From assembly GCA_038202885.1 (NCBI GenBank), contig JBBREP010000011.1, positions 7,418 to 71,417 of the forward strand: 64,000 bases of DNA, read 5' to 3'. This DNA is from JBBREP01 sp038202885 (lineage in GTDB: Bacteria > Actinomycetota > Acidimicrobiia > IMCC26256 > PALSA-610). A model generated the notes under the pieces. That model was not told the origin of the DNA, searched no databases, and saw only the letters and a program-made list of their open reading frames with translations. Positions 9,197-17,106 of the stretch are shown here, piece by piece. The first letter of the stretch is position 1. Each line of letters begins with the position of its first letter. Both the position numbers and the translations under genes were made by a program.

Positions 9197-9709
9197 CTAC
9201 AGCGCGTGGCCCGGCGGGCCCGATCGCGGTCCGCGCTCACGCCACTCTTTCAGCGCGGCCTTGCGTTCGGCCCGCTCCATCCGGTCGAACATGAGCACAC
9301 CATCGAGATGGTCGATCTCATGGAGAAAGCAGCGACCCAGCAACTCATCGCCCTCCACAACGATGTCGTTGCCGTCGAGATCCGTCGCCGCGACGGTCAC
9401 CAGTTTGGGCCGCACGATCTCCACGGCGATGCCGGGAATCGACAGGCAGCCTTCCTCATAACTCCACTCGCCGTCGGCCTCGACCACCCGCGGGTTGACG
9501 AGCACGTTCGGACCGTCGCCGACGTCGTAGACGAAGAATCGCTGCGCGATCCCCACCTGCGGTGCGGCCAGCCCGACACCAGGAGCGTCGTACATCGTGT
9601 CGAACATTGCGTCGATCCGCGCCACGAAGCCGCCGTCAATGTCGACGACATCGGCCGCGGGCTGTTTGAGGACGGGATCACCAAAGATCCGGATCGGGTA
9701 CGACGACAT
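9197..9709 (-). CDS. def: peptide deformylase
   Basis: Removes the N-formyl group from new proteins. All three family motifs are present in the 170 aa: GVGLAAPQVG, EEGCLSIPG (metal-binding Cys) and HEIDHLDG (two metal His and the catalytic Glu). ATG 9709 starts MSSYPIRIFGDP, the usual N-terminus; the upstream extension of the frame is not conserved. A TAGCAT box lies 7 nt before the ATG. The fmt start is 20 bp downstream. Confidence 0.96.
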   Translation of the reverse strand: MSSYPIRIFGDPVLKQPAADVVDIDGGFVARIDAMFDTMYDAPGVGLAAPQVGIAQRFFVYDVGDGPNVLVNPRVVEADGEWSYEEGCLSIPGIAVEIVRPKLVTVAATDLDGNDIVVEGDELLGRCFLHEIDHLDGVLMFDRMERAERKAALKEWRERGPRSGPPGHAL

Positions 9710-9716
9710 CAGTCCA

Positions 9717-9722
9717 ATGCTA
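9717..9722 (-). promoter_or_regulatory. putative -10 box of a leaderless def promoter
   Basis: TAGCAT on the minus strand, 7 nt before the def ATG, with no Shine-Dalgarno between them. Confidence 0.5.
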
Positions 9723-9787
9723 CCGGGAGCCTTCGCGCGCTCGGGAGCTGGTAGTGACCTACTTTGAACAATGCCACCACCCACGAG

Positions 9788-11668
9788 CTACAGGCGGGGC
9801 GGGTCGACCGACACTCGCAACGGGCCGGACACGCGCCCGGCTTCCAGCGCGATCGACAACGCCGACGCGAGATCAGCATCGTCGTCAGCGCGCACCAAGA
9901 GTCTTTGGTCGGCCTCGTCGACCGACACCCCGACGTGCGTCTGCGCGAACGACTGGAGCGCGCGGGCCGCGACTTGGAGTGCCTCACCGTCGCCACGCAC
10001 TTCGGCCAAGGCCCCAAACGGCGGCAGGCCGAACGCCTCGCGCGTGACAAGCTCGCCGTCACTCACGAGTTGCGGCGTCCCGAGTACCGCAGCGCGCACG
10101 ACGACGTGCGCGGGGTCGTGCGTTTGCAGCACGACGCGCCGACCCGGACGCGCCCGTCCACCAAGGACGTGGGCCGCCCGCACGACGAGCCACAACGCCT
10201 GTTCGGCGGCACGGTACCGAGCCGCATGCAGTTCGGAATCAAAATCGACGAACGCGACGAGCGACGGATGACGCCGCCGTACCTCGACTCGGTGCAGCAC
10301 GGCTTCGGTACCGACCAGGACCGACGCCTCCGGCGCCAAGGCCACCGCCCCGTCGATCACTGCGACGGTGGCATCGCCGATACGCGCCTGTAATTCCGTC
10401 GCGAGGCGCTGCACACCCCCGCGCAACACCACCAGCCGCGTCGCACCGCAATGTTCACAGAACTTCGGGCGCGGAACTTCGCCGGTGTCAGCCGCCCATC
10501 GGGTGAGTTCATGACATTGCGAGCAACGCAGGAGCCGCACGCCACCACGACGGTTGAGTACCAGCACCGCGGGTGCGCCCGCCGCAACGGCAGCCTGAAC
10601 GCCAGCAACGAGACGGTCGGTGAGCAGGCCGGTCCCGGGAGGGTCGTCACGCCGATCGACCACCTCAACGCGCGGCCACGCGCCGCGCTCGACGGTTTCG
10701 GACGGTGCGAACACGGCCCGGGCCCGTCGAAGGGTGATCGCCGTCGGTGCCGGCGACACGACGAAGCTCGCGGCGCCGACCGCACCGAGCCGTTCTTGGA
10801 GCACGTCGCGGGCATGCCACGTGGGCGAGCGCTCTTCTTGGAGCGCTTCGTCGCCATCGTCGAGCAGTACGCCACACGCGAGGTCGGGAACCGGCGCGAA
10901 CACGGCGCTGCGGCCGCCGACCACCACGCACGCTCCGCCCTTGGCGATCCGCCACGCATCGGTCCGCGCGCGCGGTGAGGCATCCGAGTGCAACAGCACG
11001 GCGCGCGTTCCTTGCCCGGCCAACCATCGCTGGAAGGCTGCCGCGCGCGATCCGTCGGCCGTCACCACGATCGTCGAACCCGACGCGGCGAGCAGCCGCG
11101 CAACGAGCCGGCGGCGGTCGGCAAAGGGCGGCCAGCGCAGCACCGTGGGACCATTGCCCGTGGGACCATCGCCCGCGGGACCATTGCCCGCGGGACCATC
11201 GCCCGCAGGTCGGTGACCGACGGCCGCGAGCGCGGTCGCGGCGAGTTCGTCGGCCGCGAGCTCGAGGTCGTCGCGCGGTGGGGCGATCGGCCGCAGCACG
11301 ATGGCGCCGCGCGCCGAATCGATCACGCTGTCGGGCCGCACGTTGTTCGGCGGCGAGGCGCTGCGTAACAGTGCCGCGACTGGGCCCGCGCATCGATACG
11401 CGACCGAGGCACAGAGCGAGACGACCGCGGCGGGCGGGCCGGCCGACGACACCGTGATGAGCGGCCGCAACCGGGCCCCGTCAATCACCGACGCCACGTC
11501 GTCGGCCACAACCCAGCCCCGAACGCGACGGCCGTGCAGCGGCACGCGCACGATGGCGCCGACGGACACCGTCGACGCCACGGCGTCAGGTACGAGATAG
11601 TCGAACGGCCGGTCGACCGCGGCGACGTCGGGAAGGACGCGACAGACGCGCGGCCCCGGCGTCGTCAG
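9788..11668 (-). CDS. priA: PriA homologue (primosomal protein N'), helicase motifs lost
   Basis: The 626-aa protein aligns with PriA: an N-terminal DNA-binding region containing RVLPDVAAVDRPFDY, a helicase-like core and a C-terminal domain. The Walker A GKT motif is absent, and only four zinc-type cysteines (CSQC, CEHC) are visible, as in other actinobacterial PriA homologues, which are thought not to be helicases. The conserved N-terminus begins upstream of the first GTG (11581). The only plausible start covering it is a CTG at 11668-11666, giving a CTGA overlap with the metK stop. The start is therefore inferred. A Gly/Pro repeat interrupts the protein near residues 155-175. Confidence 0.85.
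   Translation of the reverse strand: MTTPGPRVCRVLPDVAAVDRPFDYLVPDAVASTVSVGAIVRVPLHGRRVRGWVVADDVASVIDGARLRPLITVSSAGPPAAVVSLCASVAYRCAGPVAALLRSASPPNNVRPDSVIDSARGAIVLRPIAPPRDDLELAADELAATALAAVGHRPAGDGPAGNGPAGDGPTGNGPTVLRWPPFADRRRLVARLLAASGSTIVVTADGSRAAAFQRWLAGQGTRAVLLHSDASPRARTDAWRIAKGGACVVVGGRSAVFAPVPDLACGVLLDDGDEALQEERSPTWHARDVLQERLGAVGAASFVVSPAPTAITLRRARAVFAPSETVERGAWPRVEVVDRRDDPPGTGLLTDRLVAGVQAAVAAGAPAVLVLNRRGGVRLLRCSQCHELTRWAADTGEVPRPKFCEHCGATRLVVLRGGVQRLATELQARIGDATVAVIDGAVALAPEASVLVGTEAVLHRVEVRRRHPSLVAFVDFDSELHAARYRAAEQALWLVVRAAHVLGGRARPGRRVVLQTHDPAHVVVRAAVLGTPQLVSDGELVTREAFGLPPFGALAEVRGDGEALQVAARALQSFAQTHVGVSVDEADQRLLVRADDDADLASALSIALEAGRVSGPLRVSVDPPRL
11146..11205 (-). repeat. 15-bp tandem repeat inside priA, 4 copies
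   Basis: Four copies of a 15-bp unit (TGGGACCATYGCCCG on the plus strand) encode a Gly-Asp/Asn-Gly-Pro-rich stretch. The unit keeps the reading frame and sits between the N-terminal and helicase-like regions, so it probably forms a flexible linker of variable length. Confidence 0.85.
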
Positions 11669-12867
11669 GCGAGCGCCTCGGCGGCCTTGCGGAGTTGCGA
11701 CGCGTACGGGTCGACGTTCTCCCAGGTGAAGCCGCCGCGATCGTCGGTACGACCGAAGTGCCCGTATGCCGCGGTGCGCTTGAAGATCGGACGGCGCAGG
11801 TCGAGCCGTTCGATGATCGCAGCTGGGCGCATGTCGAAGGTGTCGCGCACGAGCGTCTCGACCTTTTCGGGCGCGATCTGGCTCGTGCCGAACGTGTCGA
11901 CGAAGATCGACATTGGCTTGGCCACACCAATCGCGTAGGCCACCTGGGCCTCACAATGGGTCGCGATGCCTGCGGCCACCACGGCCTTGGCCATCTGACG
12001 CACCGCGTACGCGGCCGAACGGTCGACCTTCGTCGGGTCCTTGCCGCTGAACGCACCGCCACCGTGACGAGCCATACCGCCATAGGTGTCGACGATGATC
12101 TTGCGGCCGGTGAGACCGCAGTCGGCGTGGGGCCCGCCCAGCACGAACGCACCGGTGGGGTTCACGAAGATCTCGAAGTCGTCGTCGGCGAACTGCGCCG
12201 GTAGGCACGGCGTGATCACGTGCTCGATCAGCGCAGGCCGAATGTCGGCTTCGATGCTCGCGCTCGGGTCGTGCTGGGTGCTGATGAGCACCGTGTTCAA
12301 CCGCACGGGCTTGTTGCCGTCGTATTCGATCGTCACCTGGGTCTTGGCGTCGGGACGCAAGAAGTCGATCAGACCGCTCCGACGGACCTCGGCCAGCTTC
12401 GCAGCCATACGGTGTGCGAGCCAGATCGGCATGGGCATCAGGTCGTCGGTGTCATCGCACGCGTAGCCGAACATCATGCCCTGGTCGCCCGCGCCGACCT
12501 CGTCGTACGGGTCGCCGGTGCCGGCCCTTTGCTCGGCCGCTTTGTCGACACCCATGGCGATGTCGGGCGACTGCTCGTCGATGCTCAGGATCACGCCGCA
12601 CGTCTTGCCATCAATGCCGTACGCGGCGTCGGTGTAGCCGATGGCGCAGATCGCCTCACGGGCAATCCGGGCGATGTCGGGGCGTGCGTTGGTGGAGATC
12701 TCGCCGGCGACCACGCAGAGTCCGGTGGTCACCATCGTTTCGCACGCGACACGGCCGGTCGGATCGTCGGCGAGCACGGCGTCGAGCACCGAATCGCTGA
12801 TCTGGTCAGCCATCTTGTCAGGATGCCCTTCGGTCACCGACTCCGATGTGAAGAGATGTGTGCTCAC
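11665..12867 (-). CDS. metK: S-adenosylmethionine synthetase
   Basis: Makes SAM from methionine and ATP. The 400-aa protein shows GHPDKMADQISD near the N-terminus, GAGDQGMMFGYACDD and GGGAFSGKDPTKVDRS, all MetK signatures. The GTG start at 12867 is preceded by GGGAG at a 4-nt spacing. I looked for a SAM riboswitch in the upstream 130 bp and saw none. Confidence 0.97.
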   Translation of the reverse strand: MSTHLFTSESVTEGHPDKMADQISDSVLDAVLADDPTGRVACETMVTTGLCVVAGEISTNARPDIARIAREAICAIGYTDAAYGIDGKTCGVILSIDEQSPDIAMGVDKAAEQRAGTGDPYDEVGAGDQGMMFGYACDDTDDLMPMPIWLAHRMAAKLAEVRRSGLIDFLRPDAKTQVTIEYDGNKPVRLNTVLISTQHDPSASIEADIRPALIEHVITPCLPAQFADDDFEIFVNPTGAFVLGGPHADCGLTGRKIIVDTYGGMARHGGGAFSGKDPTKVDRSAAYAVRQMAKAVVAAGIATHCEAQVAYAIGVAKPMSIFVDTFGTSQIAPEKVETLVRDTFDMRPAAIIERLDLRRPIFKRTAAYGHFGRTDDRGGFTWENVDPYASQLRKAAEALA

Positions 12868-12999
12868 CGTTCTCCCAGCTCCTGCAGTGTCGCGCTCCGC
12901 GCGCCGGGAACACCCCGCCGCGAGCCCGGGAAGCGTAGTGCGAGGTCGCGTGCGACGCCATAGCGAGCGACGAGGGCCTCGTCGTGCGCAGCGTGGGCG

Positions 13000-14187
13000 T
13001 CAGCGCGCGTCGAGTTGGCCCTGAACGACGTCGAGGATGGCTCCAGCGACCTGCTCCTTGGTGAGCAGCGGCAGATCGTGGCGCTGCCCGCCGGCGGTGA
13101 GGATCACGACTCGGTTCGTATCGACTTCGAAGCCGGCGTCGGCCAGCGACACGTCGTTCGCCACGATCACGTCGAGGCGCTTGCGGGCCAGTTTGTCGGT
13201 CGCGTTGGCCACAAGGTCGGCCGTTTCGGCCGCGAAGCCCACGAGCACCTGCCCCGGCGGTTTGGCCGCGCCGAGATCGACCAGAAAATCGTGCGTTGGT
13301 TCGAGGGCAATCGCGGCCGGCGCGTCGTGCTTCTTCGTCTTGTGCGTCGTCGGTGCCGACGGCCGGTAGTCGGCCACCGCGGCCGCCATCACCACGACGT
13401 CGCAATCGGCCGCCCTCGGCACCACCGCTGCATGCATCTCGGCCGCGGTCTCGACCATCACGACGTCGCGAACCCCAGGCGGCGCCTGGCGGTCGACGGT
13501 GGTCACGAGCGTGACCTCGGCACCGCGCGCCGCGGCGACTGCGGCAATCGCGTAGCCCTGCTTGCCCGAGGAACGATTGGTGACGACGCGCACTGCGTCG
13601 ATCGGCTCACGCGTCCCCCCTGCGGTGACGAGCACCCGACGACCCGTGAGCGGGCGGCCCGTGGCCAGGATCGCCATCGCTGCGTCAACGATCGTCTGGG
13701 TCTCGGCCAGGCGGCCCATGCCGACGTCGCCGCTCGCAAGGCTGCCGGCCTCGGGCTCGACGACATGCACCCCGCGGGCGCGCAACACCTTCAGATTCTC
13801 CTGGACCGACGCCTGCTCCCACATCTCGGTGTGCATCGCCGGGCAGACGAGCACCGGTGCGCGCGTCGCGAGCAACGTCGCGGTGAGCAGATCGTCGGCG
13901 ATCCCCGCGCGGTACTTGGCGAGCAGGTTCGCCGTGGCCGGAGCGAGCACGATGAGGTCGGCCTGCTGGCCGAGGTGCGTGTGCGGGCTCGGCTCCGGGG
14001 CGCCGAATAACTCCACGCGCGCCGGCTCGGATGCGAGCGCGTCGAACGTGGCGCGGCCGACGAACCGCAAGGCGTCGACGGTCAAGACCGGTGAGACGAA
14101 ACAACCCTCATCAATGAGCCGGCGACACAACTCGACCGCTTTGTACGCGGCGACGCCACCTGAGACCCCGAGCACCACGCGCGCCAT
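13000..14187 (-). CDS. coaBC: bifunctional phosphopantothenoylcysteine decarboxylase/synthetase CoaBC
   Basis: Two steps of coenzyme A synthesis. The N-terminal flavoprotein decarboxylase (about 1-180) begins with GVSGGVAAYK and contains PAMHTEMW. The C-terminal synthetase (about 190-395) has TAGGTREPIDAVR with NRSSGKQG and the Lys-rich loop HKTKKH. ATG 14187 starts MARVVLGVSGG; the open frame upstream only overlaps rpoZ. It follows rpoZ by 58 bp, the common actinobacterial order. Confidence 0.95.
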   Translation of the reverse strand: MARVVLGVSGGVAAYKAVELCRRLIDEGCFVSPVLTVDALRFVGRATFDALASEPARVELFGAPEPSPHTHLGQQADLIVLAPATANLLAKYRAGIADDLLTATLLATRAPVLVCPAMHTEMWEQASVQENLKVLRARGVHVVEPEAGSLASGDVGMGRLAETQTIVDAAMAILATGRPLTGRRVLVTAGGTREPIDAVRVVTNRSSGKQGYAIAAVAAARGAEVTLVTTVDRQAPPGVRDVVMVETAAEMHAAVVPRAADCDVVVMAAAVADYRPSAPTTHKTKKHDAPAAIALEPTHDFLVDLGAAKPPGQVLVGFAAETADLVANATDKLARKRLDVIVANDVSLADAGFEVDTNRVVILTAGGQRHDLPLLTKEQVAGAILDVVQGQLDAR

Positions 14188-14245
14188 GGTGTGCGACGTC
14201 CGTTGGTCGGGAGTTCCGAGATCCGAAGATCCGAGCGCAGCGCGC

Positions 14246-14569
14246 TCAGGCGAGCGCAGGCCCGGCGTCGTCGGCTGCCACGGCGTCGACCGTGTCGGCG
14301 TCGACGACCTCGTCTTCGACGGGTTCGATCCGCTCCCACTGAATCTTGTTGGCCTCGATCTCCTCGAGCGCGATCGACAGCGGCTTGCGCGAGACCGACG
14401 TGACCTGCGGCGGCACGATCCGCCCAAGGCCCTCACCGAGCTGGTTGTAGTAGTCGTTGATCTCACGGGCCCGCATGGCCGACAGCGTGACCAGCGTGAA
14501 CTTCGAGTCGACCTTGTCGAGCAGATCCTCGAGCTTCGGTTGCATAAGCGATGCGCGGCGTTCGGCCAT
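14246..14569 (-). CDS. rpoZ: RNA polymerase omega subunit
   Basis: Small RNA polymerase assembly subunit, 107 aa. The core segments PKLEDLLDKVDSKFTLV and AMRAREINDYYNQLGEG match RpoZ. The C-terminus is acidic and Ala-rich, as in actinobacterial omega. ATG 14569 is used; a second ATG at 14545, just before PKLEDLL, is equally possible. Confidence 0.93.
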   Translation of the reverse strand: MAERRASLMQPKLEDLLDKVDSKFTLVTLSAMRAREINDYYNQLGEGLGRIVPPQVTSVSRKPLSIALEEIEANKIQWERIEPVEDEVVDADTVDAVAADDAGPALA

Positions 14570-14651
14570 TGTGGAGTGTGCTCCCAGGTCGGGCGAGAAG
14601 ATCGGTGACGCAACGCAACGACACGATGAGCCCACCAGGTTCGGTCGGCCG

Positions 14652-15221
14652 TCAGCGACTGCGGCGATCCTCAAGGATAGCCGCGATCTGGGCCGCGACC
14701 TCACCCACGTCGTGGTTGACGACGACGCGCAGGCCGAGGGCCCGCGCCTGGGCCTCTTCATCGGCCGCCCGGGCGAGGCGGTGTTCGATCTCGGCGTCGG
14801 TGTCGGTGCCCCGCGCCCGCAGGCGCTGCTCCTGGATCAGCCGATCCGGCGCGACGACGAAGAACACCACGGCATCGGGGAACTGCGCGAGCACGCTGGC
14901 GACGCCCTGGATGTCCATCTCGAGCAAGCCGTCGTAGCCCGCATTCAAGGCTTCCACGAGCGGCTGGCTCGGGGTGCCCTTCAGCACGCCGTACACGTCG
15001 GCCCACTCGAGGAACCCGCCGGAGTCGCGCAGCGCCTCGAACTCGTCGCGGGAGCGGAACCAGTAGTGCTCGCCCTGTCGTTCGCCGGCGCGCGGCGGTC
15101 GCGTGGCCCACGACACGGACCACCACAGCTCAGGGTGCTCGGCGCGAACGCGCTCGACCACGCTCCCCTTGCCCGCACCACCTGTACCGGAGATGACAAC
15201 GAGGACGCCGCGCCGAGCCAC
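14652..15221 (-). CDS. gmk: guanylate kinase
   Basis: Phosphorylates GMP to GDP. The 189-aa protein has a P-loop SGTGGAGKGSV (5-6 residues from family SGPSGVGKGT), the GMP-binding SWATRPPRAGE and the EMDIQG segment. GTG 15221 is 3 nt after the mihF stop, so the two genes are almost certainly co-transcribed. Confidence 0.95.
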   Translation of the reverse strand: MARRGVLVVISGTGGAGKGSVVERVRAEHPELWWSVSWATRPPRAGERQGEHYWFRSRDEFEALRDSGGFLEWADVYGVLKGTPSQPLVEALNAGYDGLLEMDIQGVASVLAQFPDAVVFFVVAPDRLIQEQRLRARGTDTDAEIEHRLARAADEEAQARALGLRVVVNHDVGEVAAQIAAILEDRRSR

Positions 15222-15224
15222 TGT

Positions 15225-15554
15225 TCAGTCGGGGAAGCGCTCGAGCAACGCCTTGCGCTGGTTCGTGCCGAGCCCACGCACCCGGCGGCTTTCCTTGATC
15301 TCGAGTTCCTCCATGATCTTGCGGGCCCGCACTTTGCCGACACCCGGGAGCGACTCAAGGACGTTGACGACCTTCAATTTGGCCAGCATCTCGCCGGATT
15401 CGTCGCCGAGGTCGCTCGCCGCGAACAACTCGGCGAGGTTCAGTGAGCCGATCTTCAGTTTCTCCTTCGCCTCGGCGCGAACCCGGCGCGAGATCGCAGC
15501 CTTCTCGAGCGCGGCAGCGCGGGATTCGGGAGTCTGGGGTGGCGGAGTTGGCAT
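15225..15554 (-). CDS. mihF: actinobacterial integration host factor (mIHF)
   Basis: A 109-aa nucleoid protein specific to actinobacteria that bends DNA. The N-terminal helix contains RAAALEKAAISRRVRAEAK, and the helix-two-turn-helix part has the diagnostic LLESLPGVGK-like segment (here VLESLPGVGKVRARKIMEE) and RRVRGLG near the end. The start ATG is preceded by AGGAG at 5 nt. The mihF-gmk-rpoZ-coaBC-metK order is typical of actinobacteria. Confidence 0.95.
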   Translation of the reverse strand: MPTPPPQTPESRAAALEKAAISRRVRAEAKEKLKIGSLNLAELFAASDLGDESGEMLAKLKVVNVLESLPGVGKVRARKIMEELEIKESRRVRGLGTNQRKALLERFPD

Positions 15555-15656
15555 GGACACTCCTAGCGGTTCGGGGTGCGGCTGCACGCCTTGGCGGTGG
15601 CTTCGGCGACGGGCACTCTGGGCTGGCGATCTGGGTGGTGCGTCGGTCGTCACTTC

Positions 15657-15692
15657 GGTGTGGAGATTGGTGTGGAGATTGGTGTGGAGATC
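15657..15692. repeat. 12-bp tandem repeat, 3 copies
   Basis: Three adjacent copies of GGTGTGGAGATT (last base changed in the third) in the mihF upstream region. Confidence 0.9.
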
Positions 15693-15854
15693 GGGTTGGA
15701 GCGGCCGACGGGCGTGCGCTGGCCTCGTTGGAGGCGACGGCGGACGAGGATAGCGACTCATCCAGTGAATACAACGAGTGACCCGTTTGCAACGGTCCGT
15801 GCGTTCGGCTAGTAGCCCACGCCAAATTTCGATGGGTCGATCCATCGCCCCACC

Positions 15855-15860
15855 TACCTT
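15855..15860 (+). promoter_or_regulatory. putative -10 box, leaderless DinB-like gene
   Basis: TACCTT, 6 nt before the ATG at 15867; no Shine-Dalgarno is seen. Confidence 0.5.
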
Positions 15861-15866
15861 GGCGTC

Positions 15867-16391
15867 ATGGCGATCATCCCCGACGACAAGGACTGGACCT
15901 GGGTCCTCGAGCGAGCGTGCCCGGACTGCGGCTTCGACAGCTCGGCACACGAGCGCGTCGCGGTCGTCGCAATGCTCCGCGCGCAACCCGGCGCGTGGCA
16001 AGCAGTGCTCGCAGCTCCCGGCGTGGCCGTGCGTCCGGCATCGGGTGCATGGTCGCCGCTCGAATACGCGTGCCACGTGCGCGACGTGTTCGTTCTCTTC
16101 GACGAGCGCCTGCACCTCATGCTCGATCACGACAACCCGTTGTTCGCCAATTGGGATCAAGACGCAACGGCGATCGACGCGCGGTACGGCGACCAGGACC
16201 CGGTCGTGGTCGGCGCAGAACTCGCAGCCGCAGCCGAGCAGCTCGCGCACTCCTTCGAGGGCGTCGACGGCGCCACATGGTCACGGCGCGGGCGCCGCAG
16301 CGACGGTGCATCGTTCGACATCGAATCGTTCTCGCGTTACATGCTGCACGACCCGATCCATCACCTCTACGACGTCGGCGCGCCCCGCTGA
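15867..16391 (+). CDS. DinB-like / maleylpyruvate isomerase-type metal-dependent protein
   Basis: A 174-aa four-helix-bundle protein of the DinB/MDMPI superfamily, whose members bind a metal and often use mycothiol or bacillithiol. Helix motifs typical of the family are visible: WSPLEYACHVRDVF (His metal ligand candidate) near residues 62-75 and HDPIHHLYDV at the C-terminus. An N-terminal CPDCG pair may bind metal. The substrate is unknown. It is the only plus-strand gene within the first 43 kb and converges on pyrF. Confidence 0.75.
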   Translation: MAIIPDDKDWTWVLERACPDCGFDSSAHERVAVVAMLRAQPGAWQAVLAAPGVAVRPASGAWSPLEYACHVRDVFVLFDERLHLMLDHDNPLFANWDQDATAIDARYGDQDPVVVGAELAAAAEQLAHSFEGVDGATWSRRGRRSDGASFDIESFSRYMLHDPIHHLYDVGAPR

Positions 16392-16420
16392 ACCGCGTGC
16401 GCAGGAACGCGGGTCAGCGG
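16385..16420. terminator. bidirectional hairpin holding both stop codons
   Basis: Inverted repeat CCGCTGA...TCAGCGG with an inner CCGCG/CGCGG pair and a 10-nt loop. The outer arms contain the stop codon of the DinB-like gene (16389-16391) and that of pyrF (16414-16416). No U-tract follows on either side, so it is a hairpin terminator of the GC-rich actinobacterial sort or an mRNA 3'-end stabiliser. Confidence 0.65.
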
Positions 16421-17106
16421 TCAGCGAGCGCGGCTTCGACCTCGTCGTAGATCTGCTGCGCAGCGGCGCGCGGATCGGCGGCGTTGTGCACGGTCCGCGC
16501 CACAACGAGCACGTCCGAGCCGGCACGGATGGCGGCGCCCGGTGTCGCGACCCGGGCCTGGTCATCGACCCCGCTGCCCGCGAGTCGTATCCCTGGCACC
16601 ATGGTCACAAACGTTGGCGCCGCGGCCTTGACGGCTGCGACTTCGTGGGCGCTGCACACCACGCCGCCAAAGCCAGCCTCGATCGTGGCCGCGAGTCGAG
16701 CGTCGAACGCTGACGTGTCGGGGTCGCTCGTGAGCACGGTGACACCGAGCATCGTGGGCGGCGCCACACCAGCGTCACGCGCGCCTTGCACAGCGCCGTC
16801 GAGCGCCGCTCGCAGCATCGCCACCCCGCCGGCGGCATGCACGTTGAGATAGCCCAAGCCGTAGCGACCGAGCACGCGTGCCGCGCTGCCGACCGTGTGT
16901 GGAATGTCGTGGAGTTTGGCGTCGAGGAACACCGAATAGCCGAGATCGCGCAATTCGGCGATCGCGCGCGGACCAGCTGCGGCGTATAACTCGTGGCCGA
17001 CCTTGGCAACACCGAACCAGCGCTGCAGTTCCCGGGCGCGAGCAAGCGCAACGTCGAGATCGTCGAAGTCGAGTCCCAGCGCGATGTGGGCGGTTACGTC
17101 GGCCAT
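16414..17106 (-). CDS. pyrF: orotidine 5'-phosphate decarboxylase
   Basis: Last step to UMP. The 230-aa TIM barrel contains the catalytic LDAKLHDIPHTVG motif (Asp-Lys-x-x-Asp) near residue 60 and a phosphate loop with GIRLAGSG. Its size and motif match the E. coli-like group rather than the long mycobacterial group. ATG 17106 overlaps the pyrD end by 13 nt. Confidence 0.95.
   Translation of the reverse strand: MADVTAHIALGLDFDDLDVALARARELQRWFGVAKVGHELYAAAGPRAIAELRDLGYSVFLDAKLHDIPHTVGSAARVLGRYGLGYLNVHAAGGVAMLRAALDGAVQGARDAGVAPPTMLGVTVLTSDPDTSAFDARLAATIEAGFGGVVCSAHEVAAVKAAAPTFVTMVPGIRLAGSGVDDQARVATPGAAIRAGSDVLVVARTVHNAADPRAAAQQIYDEVEAALADR

Larger units (their letters stand above)
15555..15866. 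other. divergent intergenic region with a short tandem repeat
   Basis: 312 bp between mihF (minus) and the DinB-like gene (plus). It carries the mihF ribosome binding site at its left edge, a 12-bp tandem repeat at 15657-15692, and a TACCTT promoter box at its right edge. I see no coding sequence in it. Confidence 0.7.

Noticed and set aside
12868..12999. SAM riboswitch before metK
   Set aside because: No recognisable SAM-I, SAM-II or SAM-IV core was found in this stretch.
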